64,000 bases of DNA from Nephromyces sp. MM_2019. Taxonomy: Eukaryota; Apicomplexa; Aconoidasida; Nephromycida. Location of the stretch: the NCBI GenBank assembly GCA_015657535.1, contig JADHZB010001308.1:41935-105934 (forward strand). Direction: 5' to 3'. The position numbers and the translations under genes are program-made. This document shows positions 25,553-38,832 of this stretch, one piece after another (position 1 is the stretch's first letter; every line of letters begins with the position of its first letter). The notes beneath the pieces are model-generated. The model was not told the origin of the DNA and did not search any database. It saw nothing but the letters and a program-made list of their open reading frames with translations.

Positions 25553-26616
25553 GCGTATTTTATATTTTTGCTTCGTTCTTGTCTTGCGCTGCGTTAATCC
25601 GTATCTATGGAAGAATTGACCATTCGATTAGAACTCTTTGATTGATTAGAACTCTTTTAAAAGCTAAGGGTGGGAAGGTTGTTTGGTTGGTCGTCTTGGT
25701 GCCAATTTATGTATGTAGTTATTCTCCTGTTATACATGGCTACTGGTGTATGCTAACGCCTTAATTTTTGCTTGCATTAGGTTGGTATCACGTATAATGC
25801 CGACTGTTATATGCTGCAGTATTCTATCCGCTATTTGTATGCCCTGTGTTGCGCAATCATGAGCGTCTAATATATGATATTTATGACTGCATTGAGCACC
25901 TTGCCAACCCATTTTGGGTATATAAATCCATCTCGCTATACTTTCCATCACATGATTTCAGATGCTGGGCGGGGGTTTTTCGAGATGTTTATATTACCAT
26001 TAAGAATTCATCAAGCGTAGCCTATGGAATATATGGAAGTTTAATTGATATATGCATTTCTCTACGAGCCGCCCTTTAGTGTGGCAGCGTAGTGTGCTTT
26101 GATCGCATGAAGTATTACCTTGCCTTTCCTGGTGATGCTGAAGACTCTACGGTATCTGCACTTACTTGGCGGCAGCTGCTTAATAGGCCAGTTGTAACCA
26201 TTATACATACTTAGTGAATACGTATGGCATAGTGTCCCTATGCTGTACCTTGAAGCTTTCTCGTCTCGCCTTACATGGCGACGATATGGTAAACACAAGG
26301 AAGTGGGCCCTTATCGTAACATTTTTTGACATTTGAGGCGATGCGCGTTATATTTGTAAAGCCCTACCCAGATTTTACCATTATCGATCGCAATACTACG
26401 TAATTTTTATAAGGCAATGCACTACTGAGTTGCTGGTAGAGTTTACGGGGAATCCTCCAGGGTAGTTACAGCTTTGATATTTATCTGCATCGCGCACTCA
26501 ACTTTGATGATCAGCTATGGCTTCGAGGAATCAAATCAGCAGAGTTCTGGCGTTTTTTTTTGGGGCGTTGGGATTTTACCTTGTCTATGATAGCTATTTG
26601 CAGTAACTGAAGTTCA

Positions 26617-26769
26617 TCAGCTGTGCGTCACTCTATACTTGCCTGCGCAATGCTTTGCATAGAACCAGTTCGTTGCACGGCTTTGATGTTTTTGGAATCT
26701 TGCGCCCATTTGGAAGCTGTTCATTGCTTTCCGGCTAATTCCGATAAGATAGTCTTTGTCACGCAGCAT
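26617..26769 (-). CDS. Short basic ORF, possible exon or small protein (50 aa)
   Basis: Starts MLRDKDYLIGISRKAMNSFQ and ends GKYRVTHS, rich in Lys, Arg and His. Not recognised. No TATA box or convincing splice sites were found, and the opposite strand is also open over the same interval, so only one of the two can be real. Confidence 0.25.
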   Translation of the reverse strand: MLRDKDYLIGISRKAMNSFQMGARFQKHQSRATNWFYAKHCAGKYRVTHS

Positions 26770-28972
26770 TTGGAAGCTTTTGTTGAGCTTTTCTTACTCT
26801 GCTAGTAGCCTTTTGTCTCTTCGTACCTTTTTTGGAACTCTGCTGATGTTTTCAAAGGGATGAGTGTGATTGGATCCGGAAGGATGAAATGGTCACCGTG
26901 TTCCTACTTAGTATGTTTGGCCCGTGCTTGAAGGATGACTGATGACCTGCAACTTTCTCTTTCAATGTTATATTTCATAGTGAGACCTCCAATCGCCTCT
27001 ACGATTCTTTCATTTCTTGTATGGTGTTGACGTTGGGAAATTCTATGGGATGGCTTCCCATTTTGTCGTGTTCTCTATTTTTGAATTTTTATAATGCTTT
27101 CTATATCACCGTTAAGATGTAACTGCTGAAGAAAGTGTGATTTTAAGGGCAATACGGGGTGCTTCTTTTTTGGGCATCACGCATTTATCATACCATCGGG
27201 TAATGATTCTACTCTTTATCACGCGTGTACCCGCCCGGGGAAATTAGGGTTAGCAGCTTCACTTGTGAAAAAAGTTTGATCCGCCCCTTTGCTGTTCGTG
27301 CGCTGCGAGGCTTTTAGGCGGTCTCTCTAAGTCGTAATTAGGCTTTTTTACTGACTTCGTAGCTGCATCTTGGAGATAGTTGCATGTTTCTCTTCCTGAT
27401 AGGGGGGCACCTATCGGATCATAGTTCAGTGCCTAGGTGCTCGACGATTATGGTACCCCTATCATGTGCGTACTTGGCCCCTGTATAGCTTGGGGGGGTA
27501 TCATGGTGTGCTGTAAGCCTACTTTATTTCACTACGCGCTCGTGGATTCTGGGACCGCAGTGAGGGGCTACTATCCTGGTTGAAGCGAAGCTGCCTCTGG
27601 CCTTGCGAACTTGAGCTAGTAGGTCATAAAGCGCATCGGAGGGTCCCTGCACGCCATGGGAATGGGGTGCTAATTTGGTTTTCATACAATGTGCGGCTAT
27701 GCTAGGATTTGAAAGCGTTCTCTCTGGGCTTCAATTTTTGGAAATGCTAACCCATGCTTAGCATAGTCGTGGGTATCATAATTTTGTTCCTTGTCGATGC
27801 TTTCTGCATGGAATGATATTTAGGAATAAAAGAGGGTAATATTCCTAGCGAAAGGTGAGATGGCAGTTTCTGGACGCCTCGTGGTGACTCCTTCGTTAGT
27901 ATGTTACTCGCCTTAAAGCGCGGGGCTGTAGCGTTGCTCAAGCTTGTATGATTTATGAAGGGCATATAAGCAGGACTTTACGGTGTAAAAGGAAATATTT
28001 TACATGGAAATTCCAAAAATGCCAGTTGTAAATATGCCTCCTGCATTAAAAAATTATGATTTCCTTGTATGAAGTACAGCAGGCGGGGTGCGAAGAATTT
28101 ATCCAGTGATTCTGCGCATTAGTACATGGCCTCGAGGAGCTCGCTGTTCATGTTGAATGTCGGGAAATTCTACCATTTACGTGTGTTCCATGCTTGTCGG
28201 TGCTCAAGTTTTAACTGGGATAATTCCGCTGATATAGCAAGCAATACTGCACGCTCCTACTTAAGATAATCCCCGAGGTTCGCGCCATTCTTGTCAGCAT
28301 AATCCAATTATGCTACCGTAGTGTCATTCTAGCTGAAGCCAGCTTGCTGGCGTCATAATCATATTAAATCATCTTCGGGGTAAAATCTTCTTGCACGTAA
28401 TGCTCAGCATAAGTTTTTCTCCATTTATCAATTCTTTCTTATTTCCCTTAAATGTTTTTAACATGGCATATCATTGACAGATCGGGTAGAAGCAATTCTG
28501 GCAAGGAAGAAAACACCGAATAGATTTCGCTTTTTATCCACTTTTCAATTAAAGTTTCGCGATTTAAATTACTTGTGCTGCTACAACTAGGTTCAAAATT
28601 GCCACAAAGGATAAAACAGTCCCAAATTTTCGCAGCGCCAAAATCTTTTACAATAATTAAGATTTTGAAGCAGGTTTTGCTAGGTTATTCTGCTTAATGT
28701 TATCAAATGATATGCCTATATAAGTTTGCAGCAGTTTTTTCTCATACCTCCGTGTATAAACCCAAATACAGGTGGTGATATTTTCTATAGTTAATGTTTA
28801 GAACAAAGTTGGAAGCAAATACTTTGTGTATTAATATGTATTTAAGTCCAAATGTCAAACTCCCATTAACTCAGGCGCAGTCGAAAACCATTTTTTAGAA
28901 AATAATGCAGCTGCTATCTACTGACGCAATCTGCATTATGTTCTTCGAAACTAGTTCACAACAGTAAGCTGC

Positions 28973-28979
28973 ATATAAA
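28973..28979 (+). promoter_or_regulatory. TATA-box-like element
   Basis: ATATAAA within GCATATAAAG lies about 115 bases before the ATG at 29092, giving a leader of plausible length. It argues that translation starts at 29092 rather than at the in-frame ATG at 28999, which would sit almost at the transcription start. Confidence 0.4.
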
Positions 28980-29091
28980 GCAGAGCTATGTAACGTAAAT
29001 GTATCATGCGGTATCTTCTCCACCTAATTTTTACTGTCAGGCATTGGATATTTTGTTCATCCTATTGAAATCAACTACATCATCGAGCAAC

Positions 29092-30695
29092 ATGGATCTA
29101 GGCGACCCAGTGTACCTGACGGAACCTGTTGACCCGCTCAGTAAGCAGTGGGGTCCCGAATGGCAGACTAATTTGGATGATAGCCCGTACTACTGGAACT
29201 TACCGGAGGGTATTAATCTGCCCGGGGATAAGCATGATAGCCAAGCGCTAGAAAATTTCGTTAGTGAACTATTTGAGAATTTAAGCTCACAAAAGCTAAA
29301 AGAGCATCTCTTCTCAGATTTTGACGGCGGGGAAACTAGCAAACCCATGCAAAGCAATGTCCAGAGCGTGCAATTGAATCCATATTTTAATCTACCACAA
29401 CCGACTGGATACTTAAGCTTTCCAATGGAGGAACAAGAATGCAGAAAAGCGGATAAAATTACTTTTTGGACCAAGGTTGCCTCTATTCCATCGTCATTAG
29501 CTCTCTATACCGCAAATTGGCAACAAATTATAAAACCAGAAAAGCTGCTAAACTTTTCAAAATATTGGGGTAGTGAAGAAAACCACAGGAAGGAATTCAG
29601 GTGATAACCTTCTTGCTCATGGCATGTTAATCCCTATTCCGCAGTTGTAGAAGGATAACTAGACATCCGAAATTTAGAATGACTAATGAAAAAGTTTAGA
29701 CAGGCATAACGTGCACAACACTGCGAGACGGCTTACGTGATCTGCAATTTACTCATCTTTGATATCCGAGTAGCGTAAAACTCTTATATGGTCTTGTTTT
29801 GTAAATGCAACGAGGTCCCTCTACTTTTTTGTTGGAATAACTAAGTCAGCGAGTACCCTACGAGATGATTTTACCTGTTTTTTACTCGGTTGTCTACATG
29901 CACCCGTACTAATGCACAATGTGTAGTACCGTACTAACTAAGCAAATTTTAGAAATAAAATTATGACAAAGCAAGCTAAAAATTTTTTCTTTGCCTGAAT
30001 TGTTGAGTAAATCAGGATATGTAGTAGAATTACATATATTTTCTCGCTGAGCAACTAGCATCTGAATAGTCAGCCAAAGTAACTGTCAAATGAAAAGCTG
30101 CGCTAGCAAGAGGCAATACGCACACTTTCATCTACAACGCTTGGAAGTATATTAGGTGCACAGAGCAAAGGAGAGAGTTTTATAGTTATAGGCCTCTGAG
30201 TATCATGTACGATATTTCGTGAAAGTAAAGCAAGGTATTCCTTATGAAAGTTAGGTGTGTTGCTAGCTCAGCTTAAAGTGCGCATGATCAACTTTGTCGA
30301 GACAAGCACACGACCAGTAGCTATAGAAACGTGATCGCATTAGCAGCTAGATACCACAGTACTCTGTAGTTTGTATTCGTCTGTTGGTAACGATCTAGGC
30401 CACACTGCTGAATACCTCTGCTGAGGATATACTATATGCGCTAATTTTTCTGTGCTTTTGTAGCTCGAAAGAATGCTTGTCTGGCCTTGCACCAATCAAG
30501 CTCCCATTAGATGGTGCGGTACCCCATTCTGGGGTACATTTACCTCACAACCCTTATGCTTTTCCAAAGCAAAATGACTCCATTGAGGCTGATGATGCCC
30601 AAAATACGAAGGGCACTGCAACAGCCGCAGCAGAGGAATGTGAGGATAATCCACGGGTGCTAAACGCACAAGGTCTGCGTTATAGACTTAATTAA
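29092..30695 (+). CDS. Unidentified soluble acidic protein, 246 aa
   Basis: Two exons, 29092-29600 and 30464-30695, phase 2 junction with GTGATA donor and TTTTGTAG acceptor. Not recognised. The N-terminus is Trp/Pro/Asp-rich ('DPLSKQWGPEWQTNLDDSPY', then 'YWNLPEGINLPGD'), loosely recalling WW-type sequences without a full match. A middle helix-rich part contains 'ALENFVSELFENLSSQKLKE'. The C-terminal exon carries 'SGLAPIKLPLDGA', an acidic/Ala stretch and ends LRYRLN. No signal peptide or membrane segment. The frame is open further upstream to 28999. The last exon could instead splice onward before its stop (possible donor near 30672), which would connect it to the next gene; I think separate genes are likelier. 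Confidence 0.65.
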
Positions 30696-31550
30696 AGTTA
30701 ATTGCTTCTAATTTGCTAGAGACGTGGCCTTGTATCTATGTTAATCACAGATTCATTATTTGAAATTTTTTTTAGCAATATCTCGACACATTACCTTGCT
30801 CCCGCAATTTTTGAACCTAGGTCTTCTAAAGTGTTACTTCTAGTGCCAGCATAAGCGGCGTTGGAGGTGTCAGCTTTCTAATGCTTGATTTCAGCGCTTG
30901 GCTTTTTTATAAAAAGCTAAGTAGAATGGTATATTTTCTTTAAAACTTTTTGTTGGAAAGAACAACTTACATCTTTACTTTCGGAAATCAGCATTAATTT
31001 ATAGTGCTGCGATTATTCTGCAGAATCACAAAATGCATAATTGCCACTTTTGTGACATAAATGCGCCAATTCAGAATGGCTGATCTATTGGTTAGTAGCC
31101 ATCCAATTCCAATAATTTTCACTATTTCAGCGGGTTGAATGCCTGAAGCTGTGCCTTTCTTGGTTCTAAATATTGCAATAGCTACTTCGATATCTAGTCA
31201 TTTCATTAGATGCATCTCTAAGGAAACATATCGAGTAATTCAGACATAGATAGGAGGCTTTGATTCATTCAAATACGGCCAAGGTCGCAGCAAAGGCCCA
31301 ACCTCGAAATGAACTGCGCGCAGCAGGCGTCACAAGCTCTTCTTCCAGTGAAGATTACTAGTAGAAATATTGCCATGAAGTCCAAGTTTTCTCTTCTGCG
31401 CTTTCTAATCCTTAGTAACTTGAAGCTACTACGCTACATCCGTGCATCTCTGAAATGTGCTACTAGTGAAAAACACTCTGAAAGCTTGCCTATTACCACA
31501 GGTTCCCCACGGTCTGAAAAAGCAACATGCGGCTCTTGTACCATTTTCAG

Positions 31551-34500
31551 TCAGTACGAAGAAATCTCAAGCAAAGTGCTGCCTTCCGGATCTCATTCTA
31601 TGGCTAAAAGTGGAAGTTCCATAGCGGCGGTAGTTGCTTCTAACTCCACCTTTTCGCCGACAGTACAACATACCCTTATGTTTTCTGCTTAGTAGATTTC
31701 CATGAATTAATTTTGGAAGACAGCAAGGGCCAATCGAGAGTCATCCGTATCTACTCAGCGTCGAAGCTTTGTGAAATAGCAAGAGCCAAAAAAATATCAT
31801 ATAGTCACCCTGGAGTTGTTCATTATGCGGTTTTGATGCTTAAAAAATTGAATATATAAACTTGTGTCTTAAATTTTTTTTGCAATTTTAATGCATGAAT
31901 TTTGGGCTTACTCGCTCTCCCAGTAAATTTAGAGGCTGAAATAATAATTTTTTTAGCAGAGCTTCATTCTTTTTGATTTGTCAATATAGGTTTCGGAACG
32001 AAGCAGCCAATTTGATCATGATACGAAAGATGGAATCAACCCTCACTCAGTTTGTCGATCCCTCATCCTGCGAAATTCTCAAAAGCAGCATTGCATGGGC
32101 ATGTTATTGGCAAAGCTGAAGCAAAAAAGTGAGCTCCTGAATTTTTAAGTACCCTGATTCATAAGCGCTGTAGTGCTTGCACGGAATGCCAGTTAAAAAG
32201 CTGCAGCTAGGCCAATGCATTAATTTATACTTTGATATGGTGCAAGAAAGGTGCCTCCCAGCATTATATATGTAACAATTTTTTTTTCCATTGCACTAAT
32301 CACAACAAAGCATGAGTAGATTAAGGGGAGAATTAACTTTGGCAATGAATAATTTGTAAGTCGCTCAATCCGTGAGATTTTTGCATAGAAAATTGCACCA
32401 CTATGAGCAAGTCTAAGTGGCTTACGTCTCGTGGCTCTTTCAGATTGAGTTATGCTAGAAAAATTGGAATGGAATTACTAGAAGTGTTGTAAAAATTTTC
32501 CACAAAAAGACTGATTGCCTGCAGTATATTATTTCCGGAGTACATGACAAGTTAGATACCAAAGCTTGGTACATTTTGAAACTGAACACCTGAGTTCATC
32601 AAACGGGCACAGTAAGAAGATTTTCAAAGAGCTCTTGTTATTCAAATTGATGTGAATACCACTTCTCACTAAAATCAGATACGCCTCGAGACTATCCGAA
32701 AATAGCACCATCAGATGTGCGCATATCCCCCGGCGGTATTCCCGAGCTCCACGAGTATAAAGATCGCAACTTAATTGACGATAAGCCAAACACGCAGTCT
32801 CTACCGGTACAGAACACTGTAACCTCTTTAGCCATCAAAGCGCATAGCCTGTGGTGCATATTATCTCTTGGATAATTACAATTTCATGAACATAAACAAT
32901 GGAAGAGCGCACCATATCCACAACATTATAAACTAAGTTTTGAAGCTAGCTACGTTAAAGTATGTGAAAATCTAATCAGTCGCTACCGAAAATTTATCAA
33001 TATTTTTTCCTGGGCAACTTGCTTATAAAAGCATGAAGCATCATTAACACTGAAGGAAGCATCCGAAAATATAGATTAATAGAGTTACTACGGTCCCTAC
33101 TGCATTGTTTCTTTTGCTCAAGCTCTGCACCATGCGAAATTTTTTCTTAAGCACCAAAAACGATATATTGTAATACTCGGATAAGATAAGTCAAAATTAT
33201 GCACGCTGTGATACCCCTAAATATATAATTTAGATCGCAACCGCTAAAGTTGCAAAAGCTGATAATAGCGGTGAAATTGGCCATCTTTTCAGCACTCCAA
33301 GACCTCTTGTTTTAATTGGCTAATTTTCCTCCGTGTGGCAATCTCGAGTTTTAGATGGCTTCTATATTTTTTCCTCAATGCATTAAGCTCTGTTTCAAAA
33401 AACAAATTTTAAAGTTTTTTTGGATCTTTTTTCCGCTATGCTCTTCCAGATCGCTGAGATTATTAAAGGCACATATGAGAAAAAAGATACCATGGTGTAC
33501 ATCAAAAAAGTAGCGGACTATAAAGTACTGTACGAAAACGAGGGCTGTATACCAATTTTTAACGCCGTGGCACTATATGATTCTACAAGCGAACTTAAAA
33601 GCCAAAATTTCGAAGGGCAGCAGGAAATTGAAATGCGCGGAGGATTTAATTTCACTCCCGTGCTTAAGCAGAGCTATCGAAGTAGCGAAAGTAGAAAAGC
33701 TTCGGAACTGGGTTCGGAAAACCTTCAATCTGACTACGATAAGGTGACTAAAAAAATATGATTTTTAATACCTTATGGGGTTCTTATACACATTGAAGTT
33801 ACTCGGTAAAAATTTTCACGGTGCGAACTTCGCGCTTGGATGACATCTGGATTCACAGCAAAAATAGCGCTATATTCCCAAAGAAGATAAAACAGTGCTA
33901 GCACATGATTTGCTAACAAGGCTTCTATCAATCTTTCACCTTGGGCATGTGTATTCTGTTCATATTGCCTTAGGCTAAAGCTTTTACCTATCTTTTTTGT
34001 AAGTGCAATTACTAGGCCATATAAAAGTTCATCTCAAGCAGGTTTAGCACCTGTAAAAAACAGCAACTATTTCTTTGCGGGACTAGGATATATATAAAAA
34101 TCTAGCTTATTTTTATTTATTTCCTATGGGATATACTTTTTCACAATATCCGAAAATGCGAATTAAAACTGGAAATTTTGGATTACAGGATTCAATTTCG
34201 AGATCTGCTTCTAATCGTAGAGCTAGTTTTGACAATTTTGAAACGATAGAGCCGTCGTTCGAAGAGTTTGGGATGGATGCATGCTCGGCACGAGCAGGAT
34301 TTGAGTTGGAGAATCAGCCAAATGAAATTTTCGTTAGAGCCCCAGGTGTGCTACCTCCTTCTACTGCAAACAGTGATAAGGTACCTTCCTCCAGCTCTAG
34401 GGCGTCTTCTGTATCTAATGGTAAGTTTTGGAAACGCCGGAATAATTATACTATACGATTTTTTTGTATCTAGACACGCTAGTAAAAATATTACAAAAAA

Positions 34501-34776
34501 TTCACGTTGTTTTGAGCTGAGAACAGCAATTTTGATGGGAAAATTCTTAATTCGCATAAATGATGGAATTTATAGTAACTGCAAGTAATCTTAATCCTGA
34601 ATTCGCCATATTCAATTACATCCTACGCTTCTTTTTCAGAAACCGAATTCAAAGTAGACCCAAATTGGCCCTTCGACTCCAGAGGGCGTTTGAATTTTCA
34701 ATCAATTAGAGGTCCTTATCCTGATCATATCTTAAAAGCCAGAAGAAAAGTAGCACAAGTATTGAGAGAGCAATAA
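31551..34776 (+). CDS. Unidentified Ser-rich protein with basic C-terminal helix (5' incomplete)
   Basis: Exons 31551-31629, 31990-32128, 32377-32483, 33450-33743, 34189-34420, 34640-34776 (stop). Phases agree at every junction. Best supported are the last three (TCTTCCAG acceptor at 33450, GTAAGT donor after 34420, CTTTTTCAG at 34640). The 32377-32483 exon has a weak GTGTTG donor and is tentative. Not recognised. Seen: a basic segment 'SKWLTSRGSFRLSYARKIGM'; 'DTMVYIKKVADYKVLYENEG' followed by a hydrophobic strand 'PIFNAVALYD'; low-complexity Ser/Arg regions ('SISRSASNRRASFDNF', 'SSSSRASSVS') that look like phosphorylation-prone linkers; and a C-terminal 'DPNWPFDSRGRLNFQS', then 'DHILKARRKVAQVLREQ'. 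The 5' end was not found. Confidence 0.6.
32529..32789 (-). other. Antisense open frame inside an intron
   Basis: An 86-codon frame containing 'AYRQLSCDLYTRGAREYRRG' reads well as protein but lies in the intron 32484-33449 of the plus-strand gene, with no splice partner found. It could be noise or an overlapping minus-strand exon. Confidence 0.2.
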
Positions 34777-35185
34777 TATTTTTATCGCATTTTCCGGTGA
34801 ACCCTACAGATATCCGTTATTTTATGCAAATATTTCCTATCTTAAAAAATCAGCTTTTCCACCGACTATACAGAAGATGAAAATTATCTTAGATTATCGT
34901 CAGGTCAACCATAATTTCTTAAAGATACAAAATACCTGGAACATCTGCTAACTTATTGTAAAGTTCATGTTTGTTATGTAACGTTACTTGAAAACTGTTT
35001 AATGCTTAAAAAAACGTTCAATTAACCTATAAGTTAAACGCAGCACACTCATTTTCTGAAAAAGTATAGAAATAAAGGTAGATGATGTCAAGAGACGAAT
35101 AAAGAAAAATTTGCCATGTATACTTCAATCTTCTGCATTTTTTAAAGTGTAGGATAAATATTTATTTAGTATAAACAAATTAAGA

Positions 35186-37921
35186 ATGGACATCTTTATT
35201 CACAAAAAAGGATTGAATTGCTGCTTTCGGAGTTCAAATAAGAAGGAAAGTGACGCAGCAACGATTAGTGACGAATATCTGCTGAGATAATTTCCACAAA
35301 TTATTTTATTCCTTCAAAAAGAGTATAGCTAATAACCAGCTATTTTTTTAACATATAAACCGATTTTGACTCAAGGTCATGTAGCTGATTGGGCATATTC
35401 CTTACGATTGCTTAGAAAAAAAATAGAAAAACACACAGTAAAATTAGCTTGGTTGCTATCTTATAATTTCATTCGCTAAAAACAGCTTTAAAGTTACTGC
35501 TATATCTTGAGGCCATTTTTGACATGTAAAAGCATCGCATTAAAAAGAGCAACAATCGTATTCTACCCGACAGATACTTGTTAGAAAGAGACTTATCGTA
35601 AACGTTACTTCCCCAGAAGCGCCAATCTTTTTTCGCACAAAATCTTTTTTTTGCTATCTAAAAAATCCATTAATTTTGACACTTAAAAATTCCTAAAAAT
35701 TAATACCACCGCATAAAGTTGTTCCAATTATCTGCAATGCTCAATTTTTCTCTTCCATGGGCTATTTTGTTTAGTTTAATAATGTAAAAAACTTTAAGGA
35801 AAAACTCACCATATTCATCAAATCATAAGTGGTCCGATATTGTGATAAAATATGATAATTCCTGCCCTGCAAATCATCACACCGAATAATTCAAAGACAA
35901 CCTATGTCGACTTAAAAAATGCTTTCTTTCAAAAATTTCTTTCCCCTTCAAAAGGAAATAACTAGCATTGAGTTTGCTTCAAATTCGATAGTAAAGACAA
36001 ATTACACATTGGGAGGGAGTTAAAACCACAGTGGCCTCAAGAGAAGCGTTGCAAATCAGTCTAAAATTATATTTCTTCCAACTAAAACGTTGCTATCTTG
36101 AAGAATTTTGTTTCTACTGTACATGATATGCGAAAATTAAAGAAGTTGAGTACGGCATAAGAATTGCATGGAACTAAAATACTGTTTCACTCCAAGCCAA
36201 AAAGGCGTGATAGCTTACTAGCTGAAAAGATAAATTAAAAAATTTCCGGAATTCATTTTTTCTGTTTAAGTTTCATCCAAAAATAAAGAGCCTCCATTTT
36301 TCGACTTTAACGGAAATTTATGGCCGATTCAAAAAGCAAGTTAAAGCTTTATAAACCTATTTAACCTTCAAAGTGAAAAAAAACATGTGATGTTAGCAAA
36401 ATGTTCACTCGCTCATAATGAAAACGGATATCAATTACTGCATTTGAAGGCTTTCAACGTATACTACGTTCATAGCATCAAAATTATCCCACTAAAGTTC
36501 AAGAATTTCCCAGAAATTAACAAAACCAACAAATATCACACTAAAAAACAGACAAATTCAAATAAAATCTAGACTCAAAAAAATCTAAGGAAAGTACACA
36601 AAAAATTATATCAAGCCCCCTACGCAAAGTTTTGCAGCCTTTACTTAAACGACTGCTACCTTTTCGCCTTGAAATTGAAGTATTTATAATAAATAAAACT
36701 AATGAGCATTTAGAATGAGAATTAAACACTGCGAATTAAGCTTTAATCTAGTGTTTGCGAGCAGTAAAACTATATATTTTTTTAATATTGGTCTAATTAA
36801 GTGCTCACTCAAATATAAAATCATAGTTTTTTCCCGCCGTCGTATTAGTCCAAAAAATAGCCTGATTCTCGAAGGGAGCCGATCTTTTTAACATTTTTAG
36901 CATACTAATGCATGCGATTCCAATGATGAGATATCAAAATATTTTTATAACAATAGAGGTTCCAGTTAAAGATTATAAACAAAAGCTTAACGAATTAAAA
37001 CAAAATTTTTGCATTGAATTCCTATCCTTATTCACGGAATTTAGCATATAAGAAAACATAACGCAAAAAAATAGCTGGAGTAGCTTTTTAATGCAATTAA
37101 AATTATTTGGCGCATTTTCACGGCTCGGATATTAAAAAATAAAAATACAAGTTATATCGTGTCACTAAAATATGTTAAGGGGATGCAGAATTTCGAGCTT
37201 GCATTAAACTCGCTGCTGCAAAATCGAACAAAACAATTTGTTCGCAATAAATAACAACCTTTTTGCTCAATAAAAAGTTAGTATTTCATCTAATTCTTGT
37301 ACATGGAAATAAGCACACCAGTGTGTGAAGAAAAAAATAGCAAACAAAACGCAGACATAGGCTAATTAGCAGAAGAAATATTTCAGATAGAGTTGGCTTG
37401 CAGGCCAAGCTATACAATGTTTACTCGAAGGATATGCGTAATAAACTACTTGAAAACCAGCTATGAAAACCCATTCAATCGAGCTTTGTAAATTTTGAAA
37501 AAAACTGCTTTTTAGGCCTTTAAACAAAAACAAATTGCGGCCATCTATCAAGGATACCGTGTAAATGTTTCCAATGTTCCATCTCATCATGCAGTAAACA
37601 TAGGTTGCTGCATTGTATTCACAGAAACTGCAAAAATACAATTTTCGCTCACAATTTTCATAGCAGCAAAAAAATCAGCAAATATCAGAACACTTCCTGA
37701 AGGGAATATTTTTTAAGTATTTACGATAAGTTATATTTGAAAACTGGGCATCTAGTGCTCAATCAAAAACATTTCTTCACGATAATGCTCATTTTTTCAA
37801 TCTTTGTTTCAGATATGGCCTCTATTATAAGTATGAAATTCCACCAAGCAGTCGTGAATCCTCTTTTAGTATCAAAATGCTGGAAGGGCATCAGCTTTTA
37901 TATATAAACGTATATTCGTAG
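35186..37921 (+). CDS. Unidentified multi-exon protein with exons under 110 nt
   Basis: Exons 35186-35267 (start MDIFIHKKGLNCCFRSSNKK), 35385-35437, possibly 35574-35597, at least one missing exon, 36032-36118, 36397-36458, 37180-37239, 37387-37487, 37813-37921 (stop). From 36032 onward phases fit at each of the four junctions (1, 0, 0, 2), and GT-AG is present at all. Not recognised. Peptides read: 'ASREALQISLKLYFFQLKRC', 'NENGYQLLHLKAFN', 'GMQNFELALNSLLQNRTKQF', 'TSYENPFNRAL', 'YGLYYKYEIPPSSRESSFSI' and a final 'EGHQLLYINVYS'. It looks like a mainly helical globular protein. The long minus-strand frame 37366-37641 across two of these exons is a shadow. A Cys pair and basic cluster near the N-terminus are unexplained. 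Confidence 0.58.
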
Positions 37922-38179
37922 AGCAAATCTTAGGATAGCCACAGGCTAATACAATAAATGCTTTTGAATTTTGAGATTTAGTACTATAAATTCCATATTC
38001 TGTTCCAAAAATTTCAATGACTCTCTCCAAATTATTTCATTCTAGAAATAATTTGATACGTTTACATAGCCAAAATACAGCATTAAAATTAAGAGATGGT
38101 GGAACATATCTTCATATTTTCGTCAAAAAAATTTTCTAATAGGTAATGTTAAAAAGTATCATTCGATACTGCTATTCAT

Positions 38180-38446
38180 TCACATTCCATGATAACTTTT
38201 GATAAAACCAAATAATAGGTACTGAGCCATCCAAAGTCCTAGAATTTTACGGTTCCCATAGAAAATACAATATTCTCTCCTTTTAAATTTGTCAAAATAC
38301 TTTACAAAAACAAGAGGGTGCTTAACAGTTTTTTCCGTCAATTTCTCGCTTTGAAACGTAGCAAATTTTTTCCTGTCGCTTGCTAGTAGAATAACAAAAC
38401 AACGTTCCTCATTGTGCCAGCAGAATCCCTTATGATGCATTCTAAT
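38180..38446 (-). CDS. Possible alternative last exon of the NEK gene, or separate terminal exon
   Basis: An 88-codon frame begins after TCTAG at 38447-38451 and runs to a stop at 38180. It reads 'MHHKGFCWHNEERCFVILLA', then 'LVFVKYFDKFKRREYCIFYG', and is clearly protein-like. It starts in phase 0, the same phase in which NEK exon 7 (39083-39202) ends, so splicing to it would replace the 15-residue tail of exon 8 with 88 residues. It could equally be the last exon of an unseen gene. The function of the segment is unknown. Confidence 0.4.
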   Translation of the reverse strand: MRMHHKGFCWHNEERCFVILLASDRKKFATFQSEKLTEKTVKHPLVFVKYFDKFKRREYCIFYGNRKILGLWMAQYLLFGFIKSYHGM

Positions 38447-38832
38447 CTAGACTTTCATCAATTCCTTGCAATTATTACAGTTTTATCGTCTATCAACAAA
38501 AAACTGGGAAAAAAATTAAAAAAAGTTTACGTATTACGCTTCAATCACAACTCAACCAATAATCACTCATATCACATGCGTAAAATAAAAAGTCACAAAT
38601 TTGTATAATTGAGAGCCTGTGAGCTCCTGTCCTGCAGATTGAAGAATTAACTTTAGATAATTAACAAGATTTATTCCGCCTTTGGCGCATTCCTTGTAAA
38701 ATTTTGCATAATTTTTCTTAATAAAAAAAAAGCAAAGTATTACAAGGAATATATTAAAGGCAAAAACTCAGCAGCACTGCCTTAGTTTTTTAATAGGATA
38801 ACACACAACAAATTTAAAGGCCCCTTCTTCAT

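Larger units (their letters stand above)
25553..29091. other. Region without a confident gene
   Basis: 27.1-27.8 kb is visibly GC-richer and has several short open frames (for example 27747-27965 on the minus strand) but no recognisable motif or splice chain. A 15-bp direct repeat TTGATTAGAACTCTT-like pair occurs near 25624-25656. A short minus-strand ORF at 26617-26769 is listed separately. Confidence 0.4.

Noticed and set aside
37366..37641. 91-codon minus-strand frame
   Set aside because: Overlaps a plus-strand exon (37387-37487) that fits a four-junction phase chain; the minus frame has no partners.
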